DNA from: Nymphaea colorata | Taxonomy: Eukaryota; Streptophyta; Magnoliopsida; Nymphaeales; Nymphaeaceae | Length of the DNA stretch: 64,000 bases | Assembly (NCBI RefSeq): GCF_008831285.2 | Contig: NC_045141.1 | Location: 8,111,353-8,175,352, forward strand | Reading direction: 5' to 3' | Part shown: positions 22,589 to 34,918 of the stretch, in pieces | Position numbering within the stretch: the stretch's first letter is position 1 | Layout of the letters: each line of letters begins with the position of its first letter | Position numbers and translations under genes: made by a program | Notes under the pieces: model-generated | Database searches by the model: none | Told to the model about the DNA's origin: nothing | The model's input: the letters and a program-made list of their open reading frames with translations, nothing else

Positions 22589-25500
22589 AGAAGGGACCAG
22601 GGTTGAGTGGCTCCGGTTCGCCTAAATGAGCCCACAAAATTTGGCATCTGATTTTGATGATAAAAGGCCGTTGGGTAATTCTGGTTGGCATTGTTTGGTA
22701 GAAAAAGATCGAAAGGAGAGAGAGGAGGGAGGGAGGGGGCGGAAGCTTCACATTTGTACAAATAAATTTATTGCAAGATATGGAAAATGCATGTCAAATG
22801 AATGCCAACCAACCATCTCTATACCATATTTACAATCGCTTCCCAAAAAGTCTTATAAAAATGGGGAAGATAAAAGAGCTGATGTGCCCATGCCCATGGA
22901 AACTAGATCAACCAAATCCTAAACAATCAAAAGAAGAAAAAGAAGCAAAGAACCAGAACACCTCATCTTCCTAACTCATGTATCTTCAACCCAAGCCTCA
23001 CAAAACAAAAAGAGAAGGAACCAATCCACGTTAGTCACATCATCCAAACATGACATTCTGCATTCTCAGCAGAGGCAACATAAAATCAAACAAAAAAAAA
23101 GAAGAACACAATTGAAACAACTGAAAAGATGATGGAAACCCTATGTTCCTTCTGTCACATGTGACAACCAAGCAAATCAACAAACATGAGAAATCCAGAC
23201 ATTAATCCACAGAATTAATGCTGGAGCTAATGAATATGTTGGGCAAAATGTGAGGGTCAAAGTGAAACAAAGACATTAATCCACAAAAGAAAACAACTAA
23301 CATGAGGCCAACTTAAACAAAAATTTCAAAGAAAAAGCACATATCCCCCTTAATATGCGTCCAGATTTCTCAAGCTCTTCCTTTGCCTTCTACCAAGAGT
23401 TGGTCACCTGTGCATCCCCTAATTCTCGCGCTCATCTAATTGAGCTGACTGCAAACAGATTACATTTCATGGCAAATTTAAGAGTGAGACTGACCAGATT
23501 CTAATTAATTTTTAATATTTCTTGAAATTTTTATTAACCATATATTTTCTCTTATTTTGGACAAATATTTGAAAACCATACTCCTATTCAATCTGAGCGA
23601 ACCAGCAATTCGGTGATTGCTGCAAGCAGAGGAGATGAACGACAACATGACAATGGCAAGGTGAGCAACCAGCAAACTGAACAAGGAGAAATGCCAGAAA
23701 ACGAGCAACAAAGCTGGTGAATCATGGATTTTTTGATGAAGCAGAAAAATTTGGGAAGCAATGACAGAGTTGAGGAACCATTCTTCTTCTTCACCTCTTC
23801 TGTCAACGACAATTGGTTGATGGCGATGGATGCTTGACATCAGTGCATGCTGCAATGGCAAGGGCCACAGGGATGAGCGGAAGGTGGATTTTCACCAGAA
23901 AGGGGGTGAGGGATTGGCTTTATTGTCACAAGTAACACATGTTTTTTACGTTGAGATTCAGGAAAGGATCTACAAACCGATCCTAATGGCTCTATCCTTA
24001 TTCCAGTTTCCAACATTTGTTGTAGTGAGTACTCACCGGTGGAAATCATGATGAATCGGGAGGGAGAGAAAGAGAGAGATAATATAGAGGCAGAGAGAGA
24101 GGCAATGCATTTGAGGCGATTTGGTCTAAGACCCTAAAAGGCAAGAAGGAAGTTGATATGGAAGAGCAATTAACACACACGAGGGTAGCACGAGAGAAAT
24201 CCAACCGACATAATCTGCCTTTTTAAGACATTATGTCCAAACAAGAATTTGAAGCCTCCAATTGATGTGGTTATAGAAAACAGGAATTTTCCAACTGCAT
24301 ATCCAACTAACCTTTCTGGAGTACTAGAAGGCGCTAGTAAAAAGAAAGACGCCACAGCAAGATGAAGAGGAGCAAAATGCAATCATTCCAACCTCTCTGT
24401 TTTGTTCTGCATTGAATCTTTTGTTGTTTAAAAGAATGGGGAAATCCTAGATTTACATTACGCTTCTGCAACTTAACTGGTGGGTTTGTGGGGAGAAAGA
24501 GAAAGAGAGAGAAAAAAGGTGGAAAAGGTTATCGCGCAACTGTGGTTCACACAAAATATGCAAATGGCTTGCGTGGGAAAACTCATTCATTGTCCTGACC
24601 AAATGTGGAGGTTATTCGCTACGGTTCTCGTCCTAAAGTGTTGGTCGTAGGGCATAAACAAAAATATTGTAGTGACAGTGTGCTAGCATGAATTGTATTT
24701 GTACATGCTTGCAGTTGAGACACTATGTCTTGTTTAGATAGTCTATCAAAACTGGGTTCTGAAATGCAATAATATATTCCGTTGTGACCATCATGAAATA
24801 TACATATATGACGTTATGCATAGTATCTTAATATGGATGGTGGTTAACATACTCATGCCTACTTCTCCGTTTAACACGTAAATTGACGATAGAAACTCTT
24901 TTTGTAGACACGATTTTATTTGAATGAATAATAAAACGAATCCTACCGTTGCTTTATTGCAATCTGGTTTGTTTTACTATTTATGACCTTTTAGTAAACG
25001 TCTTTTTATCTTAAAACCAGTTCATATAGTATCATTGTTGCATTTAATTTTTCTGAGTGGTTATTTCCTACTTCTAAGCATGATATTACTTGAGAGTCTA
25101 TCATAAAATAAATCATGTAGTAGTGTTATCGCATGATTTTTTGTTCTTATCGCATTCTTGTAAACCCAAATTTATTTTAGGATATCATAAAATGAATATT
25201 GCATTTGCATTATTATAATCTATTTTGTGCGACTGCTTATTGCCTTTTATTAAGCACCATGTTATCGTAAAACCAATCCATACAATGATATTATTGCTTT
25301 TAATTTTTCTAAGTGTTTATCACATCATTGTAAACACTATTTTATTTGACCAATGTCTTAAGACAAATCCTACAATTGTGTAAGCAAATATAATAGGACT
25401 CAATCAGAGAGCTCGGAGTGCCTTGTAATACTGCATGCTCACCGACTATAGAGAGCCTTCTTGCTTGCTCCTGAACAACAGAAAAGAAAAATGGCACAAA

Positions 25501-27630
25501 TCAATAAAAAAAGGTTCACTGTTACTACCCTCTGCTGGACTCTATTTCACCAAGGAACCCCATCGCACTGAACCTCTTATTCGGCCAAATCTGCTATTCT
25601 TTGTCATCAGGTGGGGTCAGTTGATAATGAGCCCCTGCAGTGTGCAGCACGAGCAACCAAAGAAAAAAAAAGTTTTGGGCATATTCCACGTCAGTAAAAA
25701 AACGAGAAAGGAGAAAACAGATAAAAAAAAAAGAATAATCAATGAGGATCCTGATTTCGCCATAGAACACCTATGTCACCTGGGTGCAGCAACCCTGGTG
25801 ATCGACCCGCATCGCATCTGCGACCCAGATTCGCACCCAGCCTCCACCTTCTTGAGTTCAATTTTTTTTCAGTTTTTTTTATCAAATTCGATATTATTAA
25901 TATATTATAATAATGAATTAATAATAATAATAAATACCCTCGCTGCATCGCCGCACTGCAATTTTTTGAGATGTATCGCACCGGCACCCGCACCATTACC
26001 CCGCACACTGGTGACATAGCAGAACACCCTCAAAGTAAGAAATGCAGAAGAAACTTGAGGGGGTGAGAGAAAGAAAAAATAATACTTGTTGTTGTTGGGT
26101 TTTACTGTTGCTGCTCAAGCTCCGGTGTGCTCGCCGATTGCCATAGATGGCTGGGGACTTTTTGTTGCTCAACATAAACCCTTACAAATAGAAGGCGACA
26201 AACAAGATTCAAGAGAGTGAGGAGAGATAAAATGGGAGAAGGAAACAGAAAATAAGTCGACAAAAAGCCACTTATACTTGTCTTGGGAAATTTGATGTTG
26301 ACCCATTGTTTTGTACATAATTCTAGTGAAGACCCTTTTAATTTTTTCAATTATTATCCTACAACCTTTTGGGTTTCAGTAGGGGTCTGGTTGACTCGCA
26401 CTTTGTAAAAAAATAATTTCAGGACCTAACCAAGAAAGATTTTAGTTGCGCAGAGTAAAGTAAAGACGATGTTTAGAATCTCTTATACGTGCAGCTGTCG
26501 CTGCATTACAAATTGTGCTCCTTCATGATAAAATTCTTTGTAACGTAACAATTGCATTATAGAATGTAGCTGCATGTGTATACATCAATATTGACTATCT
26601 ATCTCACCCCAGAAAGTCCCCGTACATTGGATTTAAAAACAGTTTAACACATAGTTTTTTTTTTAATTGAACTGTAAAAAAGTAACGTATATATGTTTTC
26701 CCAATCACTACGTGCGACGTCAATGTATTTAAATCTAAAAATTCAAACCAACAATGTTTTCAATGTTAAGAGACATTGCTCCACAAATTAGATGAGAAAA
26801 ATAAGAGATAACTCCTTTTGAGAAACACCAAATGTCCACCTAACTTTTCCTTCTGTTTTTCAAACAAAGGCTTGACTCGTCAAAAGTATTGAAGTAATCA
26901 CCCAAATGATGAAATTATCCCTTCAGGTGAGCAGCATTTTACCCACCGCCTGAAAGAAGGCCAAAGCACTAAAAAACATTAGTCACCCAAATGATGAAAT
27001 TATCCCTTCAAATTGAAAATATTGTCAAGAAAATAAAACTAAAAAGGAAAAATTGCTAATTAATGGCTTCCTTACAACCTCCAAAATTATATAGATCAAG
27101 ATTGTGGGGATGAGTTTAAGTAGAAAGATGTAACTCACTAATAGCTATATATATATATGTAAAAGGTATTCCGGACCGCACAACCAACATGAGCTATTAA
27201 GTCAACCAAGTTCAAGAGTACGGTTTCAAAAATGTCAATGACTGAAAGCGTGATATATATGTAAAAAAGTATCTCGGGTTTTTTGATGTGGCAACATGCA
27301 GGTTTGATTATGGAATTTTGCCTCTAAGGTGAAGATTTTTTGTGGAAAAATCTCACACATAAAAATTACGGAACGAGAATATAGAACCAAAAGGATCATT
27401 CCTTGTTCGTTGAAAACTGCAAACACAAAAACTGAGGATGTTTTTCCTTTGTTAACTAAAATTAATTTTAAGTCTACTTAGATAGAAATAAAACAAAAGA
27501 ATTAGTCAACCTGTAAAAATAAGCCAAAGAATTAGCCAATATGTAAAACTAATCCGAAGGCGGATATTAAAAGCACCAAAGGAAGAATATCATTTTGTTC
27601 TTCATTCTATGAAAGCTGGGAACACCATGA
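22589..27630. other. gene-poor region, no gene recognised
   Basis: No protein family recognised on either strand. A purine-rich stretch lies at 24058-24110. The longest frame, 25435-26019, runs through poly-A-rich and AT-rich low-complexity sequence. The stretch 25790-26010 holds scattered CGCACC/GCACCC strings flanking an AT-rich core, possibly a decayed repeat. Confidence 0.45.
24600..24674. mobile_element. possible right terminus of a CACTA-like element
   Basis: The sequence ends ATTGTAGTG, the reverse complement of a CACTA-type end (CACTACAAT), followed by ACA as a possible 3-bp target duplication. Just inside lies GGTCGTAGGGCATA, close to the GCCCTAC-type strings of the dispersed repeat family in this window. 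I could not find a matching left end, so this may be chance. Confidence 0.25.
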
Positions 27631-28297
27631 AAGGTGAAATTGGCTTCTTTTTTTTGGTTGGCAATTGCCATGATTTCTTGATGTATAGATACACCTTTTG
27701 ATGGAGGGAAATTGTAACAGTGAAAGCAACAGAATACTTTATTTTTCAGGGCTGATTTCATCTATCCAACGATGTCCTTCAACATGTGGCTGCATTTTCT
27801 TTCCCCTTAGTGCATTGACTTGTAAGGAATAGATCCCACGAGACATATCTTTGATTGATTGGAACTGGAACTTGCTAGGAGAAAGGTGTGGATATATATC
27901 CATACCGGTGATTTTTGTGGCTGGTATATATGCCCTACGGTGGATTTTTGTCGTCGTTAAATCGTATGTATACTGGTGATTGTTAAATGTTAACACCCAT
28001 ATATGTCTTCACCGCTATAAAATGTCAACGGTTGTTTTTTCCACCAGTAAATCGTGTCGTACCAGTACCAAAGAAAGAAGCACATATTACCACTATTATT
28101 TGAAGCAAGCACGCAACCACCCGCTTCAGCTACCTCTTATCCCCCCCCCTCTCTGTTTTGTGATTGACACTTGCATCTTTTCTATTTTCATATTTCATGT
28201 TATCTATGTTTTTGTTTTAATTTACTTTTTTCTCAACAACATGGTAAGATTTAACCAAGGTTGTATGACGAATTAAACCATGTCAAATTTACCATGT
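27631..28297 (+). repeat. dispersed repeat family, copy B
   Basis: Collinear with copy A from GTGAAATTGG (27634) through AAGGAATAGATCCCACGAGACATATC, TGATTGATTGGAACTGG (27853) and GCCCTACGGTGG (27932) to AACCATGTCAA (about 28276). It is shorter than copy A at its right side. No coding capacity seen. Confidence 0.65.
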
Positions 28298-30805
28298 TTC
28301 TTATACTCATCAGGACATCTGCAGCCGCACAAACAGTCTAAAGTTACCTCTAACAAACAATGTACCCTAATCACATATAGATGTACATGTTTTGGGCATT
28401 AATTGAGATGGCCAAAAATCCAGTTCAAAATCCAATTTGTTGGTAGATGACATTATTTGAGACTGTTTCTTTTTTAAATTCATGGCAAGTGCTGTTCTCA
28501 AGAAATTCAAAGCAATTGAATAACCCAGAAATTTTCAGGACATGTTTTCTAATGACTCAATTTCAGCAAGTGACCAAAAGGCCCACCCTACCCTTGGGCC
28601 TACACGATTATCAGCACAAAGATCAGAAAGGAAAGATCTTGTGGAAGAAAATATAAAAAATAAAGGATGTGAAATGAAAAACTGCTAACTAGCATGTAAA
28701 AACTGAATGTTTCCACCTGCTCAGCCTTTCCAACCTCTTGATCCTAGAATGCAGTCCCAAACTGAAACTCAACCAGTCACACTGGCAAACATAAGGTGCA
28801 GTGCACATGCAACTGGAAGCAAAAAGTCCATAGGAAATACTGAAGAAGTTTATTTAGAACTGTCTGTTTAAAAATTTTAATGAAGACTAGAAAATATAAT
28901 GTCATTAAGGCTAGTTCTCCAAGTTAATATAAAAATAATCAACTATGAAACTGTTCCTTTACAAATTACAACTTTTCAATGAAATAAGTCTTGTTTATAG
29001 GGAAACATTGACTCGTTATAGAAAATATGACATCCTTTTAAAGTGCCCCTCCCACAATTAAGGAACTGAGTTTCAGAAGTACCTAGGACTAATGAAAGGT
29101 TATGGAAGACAGATTTTTTTTTATCCTATTCTACTGAGGAACTTCAAGACTGATGACCTTAAAAAAAATCACTCTCGCTGGATCCTGGCAATGCAATGTG
29201 GTTGAACCCTCATGTTGGTCTGAACGAATCAGCCTTTTAGAGGAGGGTGAGTCAAGGCCTGCTACTAAAGAGCATAGCAAGTCACAAGTCTCAGTAGGAC
29301 ATGTATTTTTATTACTACAGGTTAGGTGAGCTTACCATTATCCCTTTTTTGGTGACGAATCTTATGTGTCCCTAATAAAGGGAATCTGTAAATTTTTCAA
29401 GGTTTCAAAACCAAAAAGGCATGGAAGCACATGAGATGTAGCTCCAGTTCCTTCAGAAAAGGTAAGATTTTTGGTGCAAAAAGAATGGACAAATAAGATA
29501 ACAAAGAAAAATAAATGGCTCCAATTCCTATCTCAGTTTATTTGAAATATACCACATATATATAATCATCATTCACATTATCGATTGACAAGAATTTTCA
29601 GCAATCAGAAAATCCAAATATAGTAATGTTTTTCAAATAGATGAATTTCTTTGTATGACGAAGGGTGTTAAAAAGATTGAAAAATTGTTTGACGTAAGAA
29701 AAAGTTTGACAAACACCTGCTTGATTAATTGAAGAAAAATGTTAAAATCTTGAGCAATTTCTATGAAAAAAATGAAAAAAAATCACATTTTGTACGTACA
29801 CTCTCCCTGGGCCTTTTTTTATTTAATATTTATACTTATAAAATAGATGAAAATATTGAAGAAATTGTCAAAAAGATGTGGCCCATAAAAATCTTTCTAT
29901 TCAGGTATTTTATTTTTATTAGGGTAATATGGTCTTTTTCATATTTAAAAACAGTGGGGCATGTGCCTGTAGGTAATTGTATAAATATAAATGGTTACTT
30001 GTAACTTTTTAGAGGAAAAATGCATCAAACCTAATCAGTCTCATTAATTATTTGCCTGGTCTAATTTGTGTAGCGACATATATGTGTGTGTGTGTTATTC
30101 AATCTCCGCCCCATATACTGCATTATTCGTTCGTTACAAAAGAATCTCATCTTATACTGATGTACCATTTGGGGTTCTTCTCAATGACAAACTGTCATTT
30201 ATTACAGCATCATACTACTAATGGTATGAGCTTGGTTTTGAATTGAAATAACATTGTTGCATTCAATGAGATGGATGTCAAAAGAAAAAACATAGAGTAG
30301 AAAGAAAACCCAACTCCTAGGTTGGACCACTAATCATTTGTTTGTTGGCAACCTCTTCCTAAATATGCTCAAGTGTTATTCCGTACACTAAGGCATGAAC
30401 GTGTTTGCAGTACAATAACTAGAACTATGTGCAAGACAATCTTAGGCATCTAAGCCTTTTGTTACGAGAAACATTACTAAAAATAAATTGATATTCAAAA
30501 ACTTTTCAGATCGTCCTCCAGATGTTCTTTTATAAGGTGAGATTCTTTATACATAACGAATGATGCAGTATACAAGGTGGAGTATGAATACCTTCCTGCT
30601 GTCATTGTGTATATACAAGAAAATCTCTTGTCGAATGAACCAAATTGACTTCGGACCCTGGTTCTTTCGAGCAGCTTCCCTACATACCTTCAACTCTTGC
30701 ACCCTTTCCACAGAAAATAGACAGCCCTCACCACCATCATCTCTATTAGCCTGGTACTGTCATCTGTCAACAGCTGACCATTGCATCACATGGCTGAGTT
30801 TTGTT
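28298..30805. other. AT-rich region, no gene recognised
   Basis: Only short frames, mostly in A- or T-rich sequence (29720-30000). No motif, RNA or transposon feature recognised. Confidence 0.45.
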
Positions 30806-31765
30806 CCCCCTTAGCGTGTGGATGCAAAAGGAACACATTGCGTAAGACATATTTTTGGTTGAAAGGCATGGAAATACGTACTAGAGCCTATAAATGTTTT
30901 CTTGAGGGGTACAAATTATGTTGTGCTATTCTTTAATCATAATAACCTAAACAGGTGATGAACGCAACTGGGAGAGTCCAATACCGGTGACGGTTGGAAC
31001 TGGTATAGATCTCTAACGATGATGTAGTTCACAGCCGTATATACTTATACCGATGAAATGTCTCGCTGCTAAGGTATTTATACTGGTGTTCTCTAGCACC
31101 AGTAGAAATTTCACCTCTATAAACCTATAACAACGATTTACCATTGCTATATTACCTGAACCCATAACGTAACCACCACTGTTTGAATCACACAACTCAA
31201 TGCACGAAATGTGCACCTCGAGTGCCTACCTATCGATCATGTCTATCTCTCCCTCTACCTCTGTTTTGTAATTAATGCTTGTATTTTTTTTTTCATTTTT
31301 CTATTTCACATTGTTTTTGTTTAATTTTTTTCTCAGGCGCATGGTAGAATTAGAAAAAAGCGATAAGTGTTAATTTATTGAAGGTTGTATGTTGAATGAA
31401 ATAGTGTATGTTAATAAATGTTGGATAAAAATCATAGAGTTTAGTGAAGTTATTGAACTTATAACCATTTGACCAAACCAGTGCTCCCATGAGTATGTTG
31501 TTTAAATAAACCAAAGTAATGTTTTTTTTCATCCGCAGTACTTATAAGGAATTAGATATTTTACAACTTTTATGTATAATTGTTGATAACAACTAATTAA
31601 ACTCTCTCGCAAATGGAAAAACAGTGCCATCCTTCATGTCTGATTTTGGCACCAGAAAAAAAATGGTTTTTTTGCTCTTGTTTTTAATTTCTGACATGAT
31701 TTTTGTTGATATAATACGTTAGATTATTTTTGCCATGAAACATAAGCTTCACTATGCATCGCTTA
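30806..31765 (+). repeat. dispersed repeat family, copy C
   Basis: The most diverged copy. It shares CCCCTTAGCG (30807), the GTAAGACATAT block (30842), the CGGTGA/GCCGTATATAC/CTGGTGTTCT central strings (30980-31100), the CCTCTGTTTTGTAATTAATGCTTGTA block (31257) and the right part of copy A (GTTGTTTAAATAAA, TCATCYGCAGTACTTA). Its right side extends as far as copy A does, which helps define the family length. Confidence 0.6.
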
Positions 31766-31814
31766 GCTACACATTGCATCAACAACTTAGTGCATCGCTT
31801 TGCCTTGTTGTACT

Positions 31815-32054
31815 TCACAACAAATCAGCAGTTTCACCATTTAGGTCCTTCTCAACGACCTCCTCTTGGGGATCTAGAACAAAAGAACTATCAAAGGCAG
31901 AAGATGAAGACGACTGCAGGCCATCATTGATTGCATCAGTTTGTTCGGTTCTCCCTTGAACAAAACCAGCTTGATTTTGCGATTGAGATTGCAAAGACGT
32001 TGATGAGAATGTGGTACCATGCTCCCCTGTAATCTGTCTAGATGTATTTTCATC
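31815..32054 (-). CDS. possible terminal exon of an unrecognised gene (partial)
   Basis: On the minus strand an acceptor-like TTTCTTTGCAG precedes a frame of about 80 codons that ends with a stop at 31817-31815. The translation is Ser/Gln-rich and acidic at its end (for example SQSQNQAGFVQ and DPQEEVVEKD). It looks more like coding sequence than chance but matches no family I know. A GTATGG donor candidate lies about 60 bases upstream, but the exon it would close is not open in any frame. It could be the last exon of a host gene or a transposon-captured fragment. Confidence 0.35.
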   Translation of the reverse strand, partial: DENTSRQITGEHGTTFSSTSLQSQSQNQAGFVQGRTEQTDAINDGLQSSSSSAFDSSFVLDPQEEVVEKDLNGETADLL

Positions 32055-33481
32055 CATTCTGCAAAGAAATCTGAATGAGAACTAAAACTACCAGAATCAT
32101 TATCGCCCATACCTGTATGAAAGCTACTCCACTGCACCTACTCTACTCCATTTGATACTGTAAATATAAACAATATCAAATGTTTTAATCAACATCTACG
32201 CACAATTCATAAATACTCGAACCATATTCATTGGATATATATGAGAATTTCACTATAAAGTATACAACAGTAGATAAACCACATACATATTCCCATCAGT
32301 GATAAAATATTTACATAAGTGTTGAGAAGAGCTTCAATGTTAAATACAAAGCCAAGTGTGTGTCTAGAGTATCCAAAGAAGCAAGTACATATGTAGCTTC
32401 ATGTACACGTCCACCATAACAAAAAGAAGCTCAACAAAATCAAATATGCCCCTTGCACTACCTTCGAACAAGACGTCATACTTATGTCGAGGCTTCATCT
32501 TCGAACAAGACATCATAACAGCTGATGAAGTGAAAATGAAAATACATACGTGTCTAATGGCAAGCATAAGGGCATAGCAAGTGCTGAACTAGAAATCAGT
32601 AACTAATGACATTGACGACAGAAAATTCCAAAGATATTAGCACAAACATAAGATTTAGTTGTTAAATTATGCAATTACTAAATGAATAATATTCAAAATA
32701 ATGGAAGAAAGCAATTGACTTGCTGTTTTCAATCTCTACATCAAAAATTGTAATGCAGTTTCGTCTCCAACTTGCAATAAAGGTCCACTACATCATTAAA
32801 ATATGTAAACTAACAACTACTCTGAGTATGCATCAACAGTAATGAAGGATGTCAAAGAGAGGAGATCCATCTCAGCCATCTGGTTAAAAAGAAACATACA
32901 TAATTGAGGCATTCTAATTCCAAAATAAACAAATGTTTGGCATGGCATGCAGAAATGCAGTCTGAGATCTTCCTCGGGTTGTCTTCCTTTAAAAGTAATC
33001 AATGGTGTTTGCCCATGGGCTACCATCTCTTTGAAACTTTTTGATTCTAGAAGATACCAGGTATGTGTTTTAGGCTTTTAGCAGTCCTTTCAGACATTAA
33101 AAACATAAACTGCATTATGCAGATAAAGATACTATGCATAAGCCCATTTCATGATGTTTCATGAAGCCTTATAGCTTTCTTGAAACAAACTAAACTCCCC
33201 TGTGGCAACATTCTATGATGGGGATTTGCTGATCAACTTGCAATAAAACAAAAAAGTGGGAATCAACTTGTTGATCATGTTTGCAATAAATTAAGGAGAG
33301 TTCTCCCATGCAGATGCCTTTCATTGGAACTTGCTGATCATGCCTTAACTAAGAATCCTCCCAAGACCGTTACATTTCATCTAGCCTGAACCCAATCGAG
33401 TCGAATCCAATCACTGAGTTCAAAAATCTAAACTATTTGAAGCAAATGTTAAAGACACAAGAAAATGCAGAATGAAGTGAA
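32055..33481. other. AT-rich region, no gene recognised
   Basis: Only short minus-strand frames (32567-32364, 33026-32817) without known motifs. If the exon at 31815-32054 is real, its upstream exons would be expected here, but none can be supported. Confidence 0.4.
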
Positions 33482-33807
33482 TGTGCACTTTCCTTTATTA
33501 TGGCCCATACCAGCAACCAACTTAAAAGAGTTAGAAGCGTAGCAGAAAATCAACTTCATGCTGGTAATCTCGAAGACACCCATTACTAATCTGTGTGTGG
33601 AGAGAAAGAGAGACCGGGAGAGATCTGTACTTGGGAAGCATGCACTACCCATTACTAATATGTATGCGGAGAGAGAGAGAGATCTGTACTTGGGAAACAT
33701 GCACCTTCCCTTTATGGTCTATAATAACAGCCAACTTATGAGAATTAGAAGCATATCAGAAAAGCAAATTCATGCTAATAATCTCGAAGACACCCATTAC
33801 TAATATA

Positions 33808-33839
<32 letters not shown>

Positions 33840-33840
33840 T
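33482..33840. repeat. nested minisatellite plus (GT)n(GA)n microsatellite
   Basis: An outer unit of about 217 bp starts TGCACTTTCCTTTA at 33483 and repeats from 33700 (TGCACCTTCCCTTTATGG), with shared TCTCGAAGACACCCATTAC. Inside the first unit a 69-bp block starting ACCCATTACTAAT (33578, 33647) is duplicated with the shared tail GATCTGTACTTGGGAA. The array ends in a GT run (33809-33818) and a GA run (33819-33839). Confidence 0.85.
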
Positions 33841-34283
33841 GAGGGAGAGATAGGCCTTCTGTTTTTACTAAGAAATGATTATTGATGTCTGCAAGGTATC
33901 ACTCATTCCAGATGTTTAGGTGAAAGGAAAAAGGAACATAAAAAGCTTTAGTTTATATTGTGAATAAGATTGGGTTTATCCGAGCATTAGATATTTGAGT
34001 TGGGGAACAATTAAAATTTATTAGTTTTACTGAGGATTTGCTCAACGTTTTTTCTACTCTTTCTCTAAAGTGTCTCATCAAATCAAATTTAATTTTCTTG
34101 AGAATTTATTTTATGGACATTGGACAAAAATGATGGAAGTTATAACTTGCATGTATTATTTACAAAACATTGATATGCATGTGAACAATATTCTAAAAGA
34201 TAGTGCATTGAAGCTTTTATGTTGCATGCCATGAAAGAGATGTCACTTATGGGATTCTTCAGTGATTGAGTCTTATCTTACAG

Positions 34284-34918
34284 AGCAGAGGTAGCTATGA
34301 AGATCGTTCTAATATACTCCATCTTATTGTAGACCTTGTGGAGGCAATCTGCTATGCTGACAACCCTGAATGGAGGTTAACATGATTCTGAACCTTAAAG
34401 TGAAAATTTAACTAGCTTAGAAATAGCCACTTCTCATGAAAAGCTCTTAGTTCAATTATGAATAGTTTTTAGTCATTTTATCCTATCTAAGCTGCATTTT
34501 CTCTCGAGTGTTGATGAACAAGTTCCCAAAGATATTCAACTCTTAGATTTTATTGCTGAAAAACAAACACAGATATTTTCTGAAGAGTGCAAGCTGTTTC
34601 CAGTAGATGTTCAGATCCAATCGCTGTATCCTATGTAAGTGTTTACCTATAAACACTGGAATGAGTTCCTAAGTATACTTGTGGTTTTCTTTTGTCTTCA
34701 CTGTCTGCTATGTATCTAAAACATTTTCCTATTCAGTAAATAAGAAAATAGTAAAAACTTTTGTTTGGAACAACACCAACATAAAAAAGAACGGCTTTCT
34801 CTTCAGAAATGAGAGATTCCATCCACAGGACAGAAGAAAGGCAGAGCTTGATGAGTCTGTTCTAGCTCCAAGCTTTTCAAAGAGAAAGACAGGAACATTC
34901 AATTGTCGAGCTAATTGA
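34284..34918 (+). CDS. three-exon 3' end of an unrecognised plant gene (partial)
   Basis: Three short exons join with canonical signals and agreeing phases. Exon 1 is 34284-34375 (acceptor TTACAG, donor GTTAAC), with [20 protein letters not shown]. Exon 2 is 34509-34634 (acceptor TCTCGAG, donor GTAAGT), with [19 protein letters not shown]. Exon 3 is 34807-34918 (acceptor TTCTCTTCAG), with [17 protein letters not shown], ending in TGA. Joins give AG+T and AT+A codons, and the whole 110-codon product has no stop. I do not recognise the family; no catalytic motif or membrane segment is visible, and the segment is soluble and charged. Upstream exons were not found, so it is either the 3' end of a larger gene whose 5' part I cannot see or a truncated copy. 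It is the best-preserved coding signal of the window. Confidence 0.5.

Noticed and set aside
22422-22761. Overlapping Pro/Ser/Gln-rich minus-strand frames
   Set aside because: Part lies in the tandem duplication, and the corresponding frame in the other copy differs and is broken; no known domain.
25435-26019. 194-codon open frame
   Set aside because: Runs through poly-A-rich and AT-rich low-complexity sequence; no domain, no splice context and protein composition follows the base bias.
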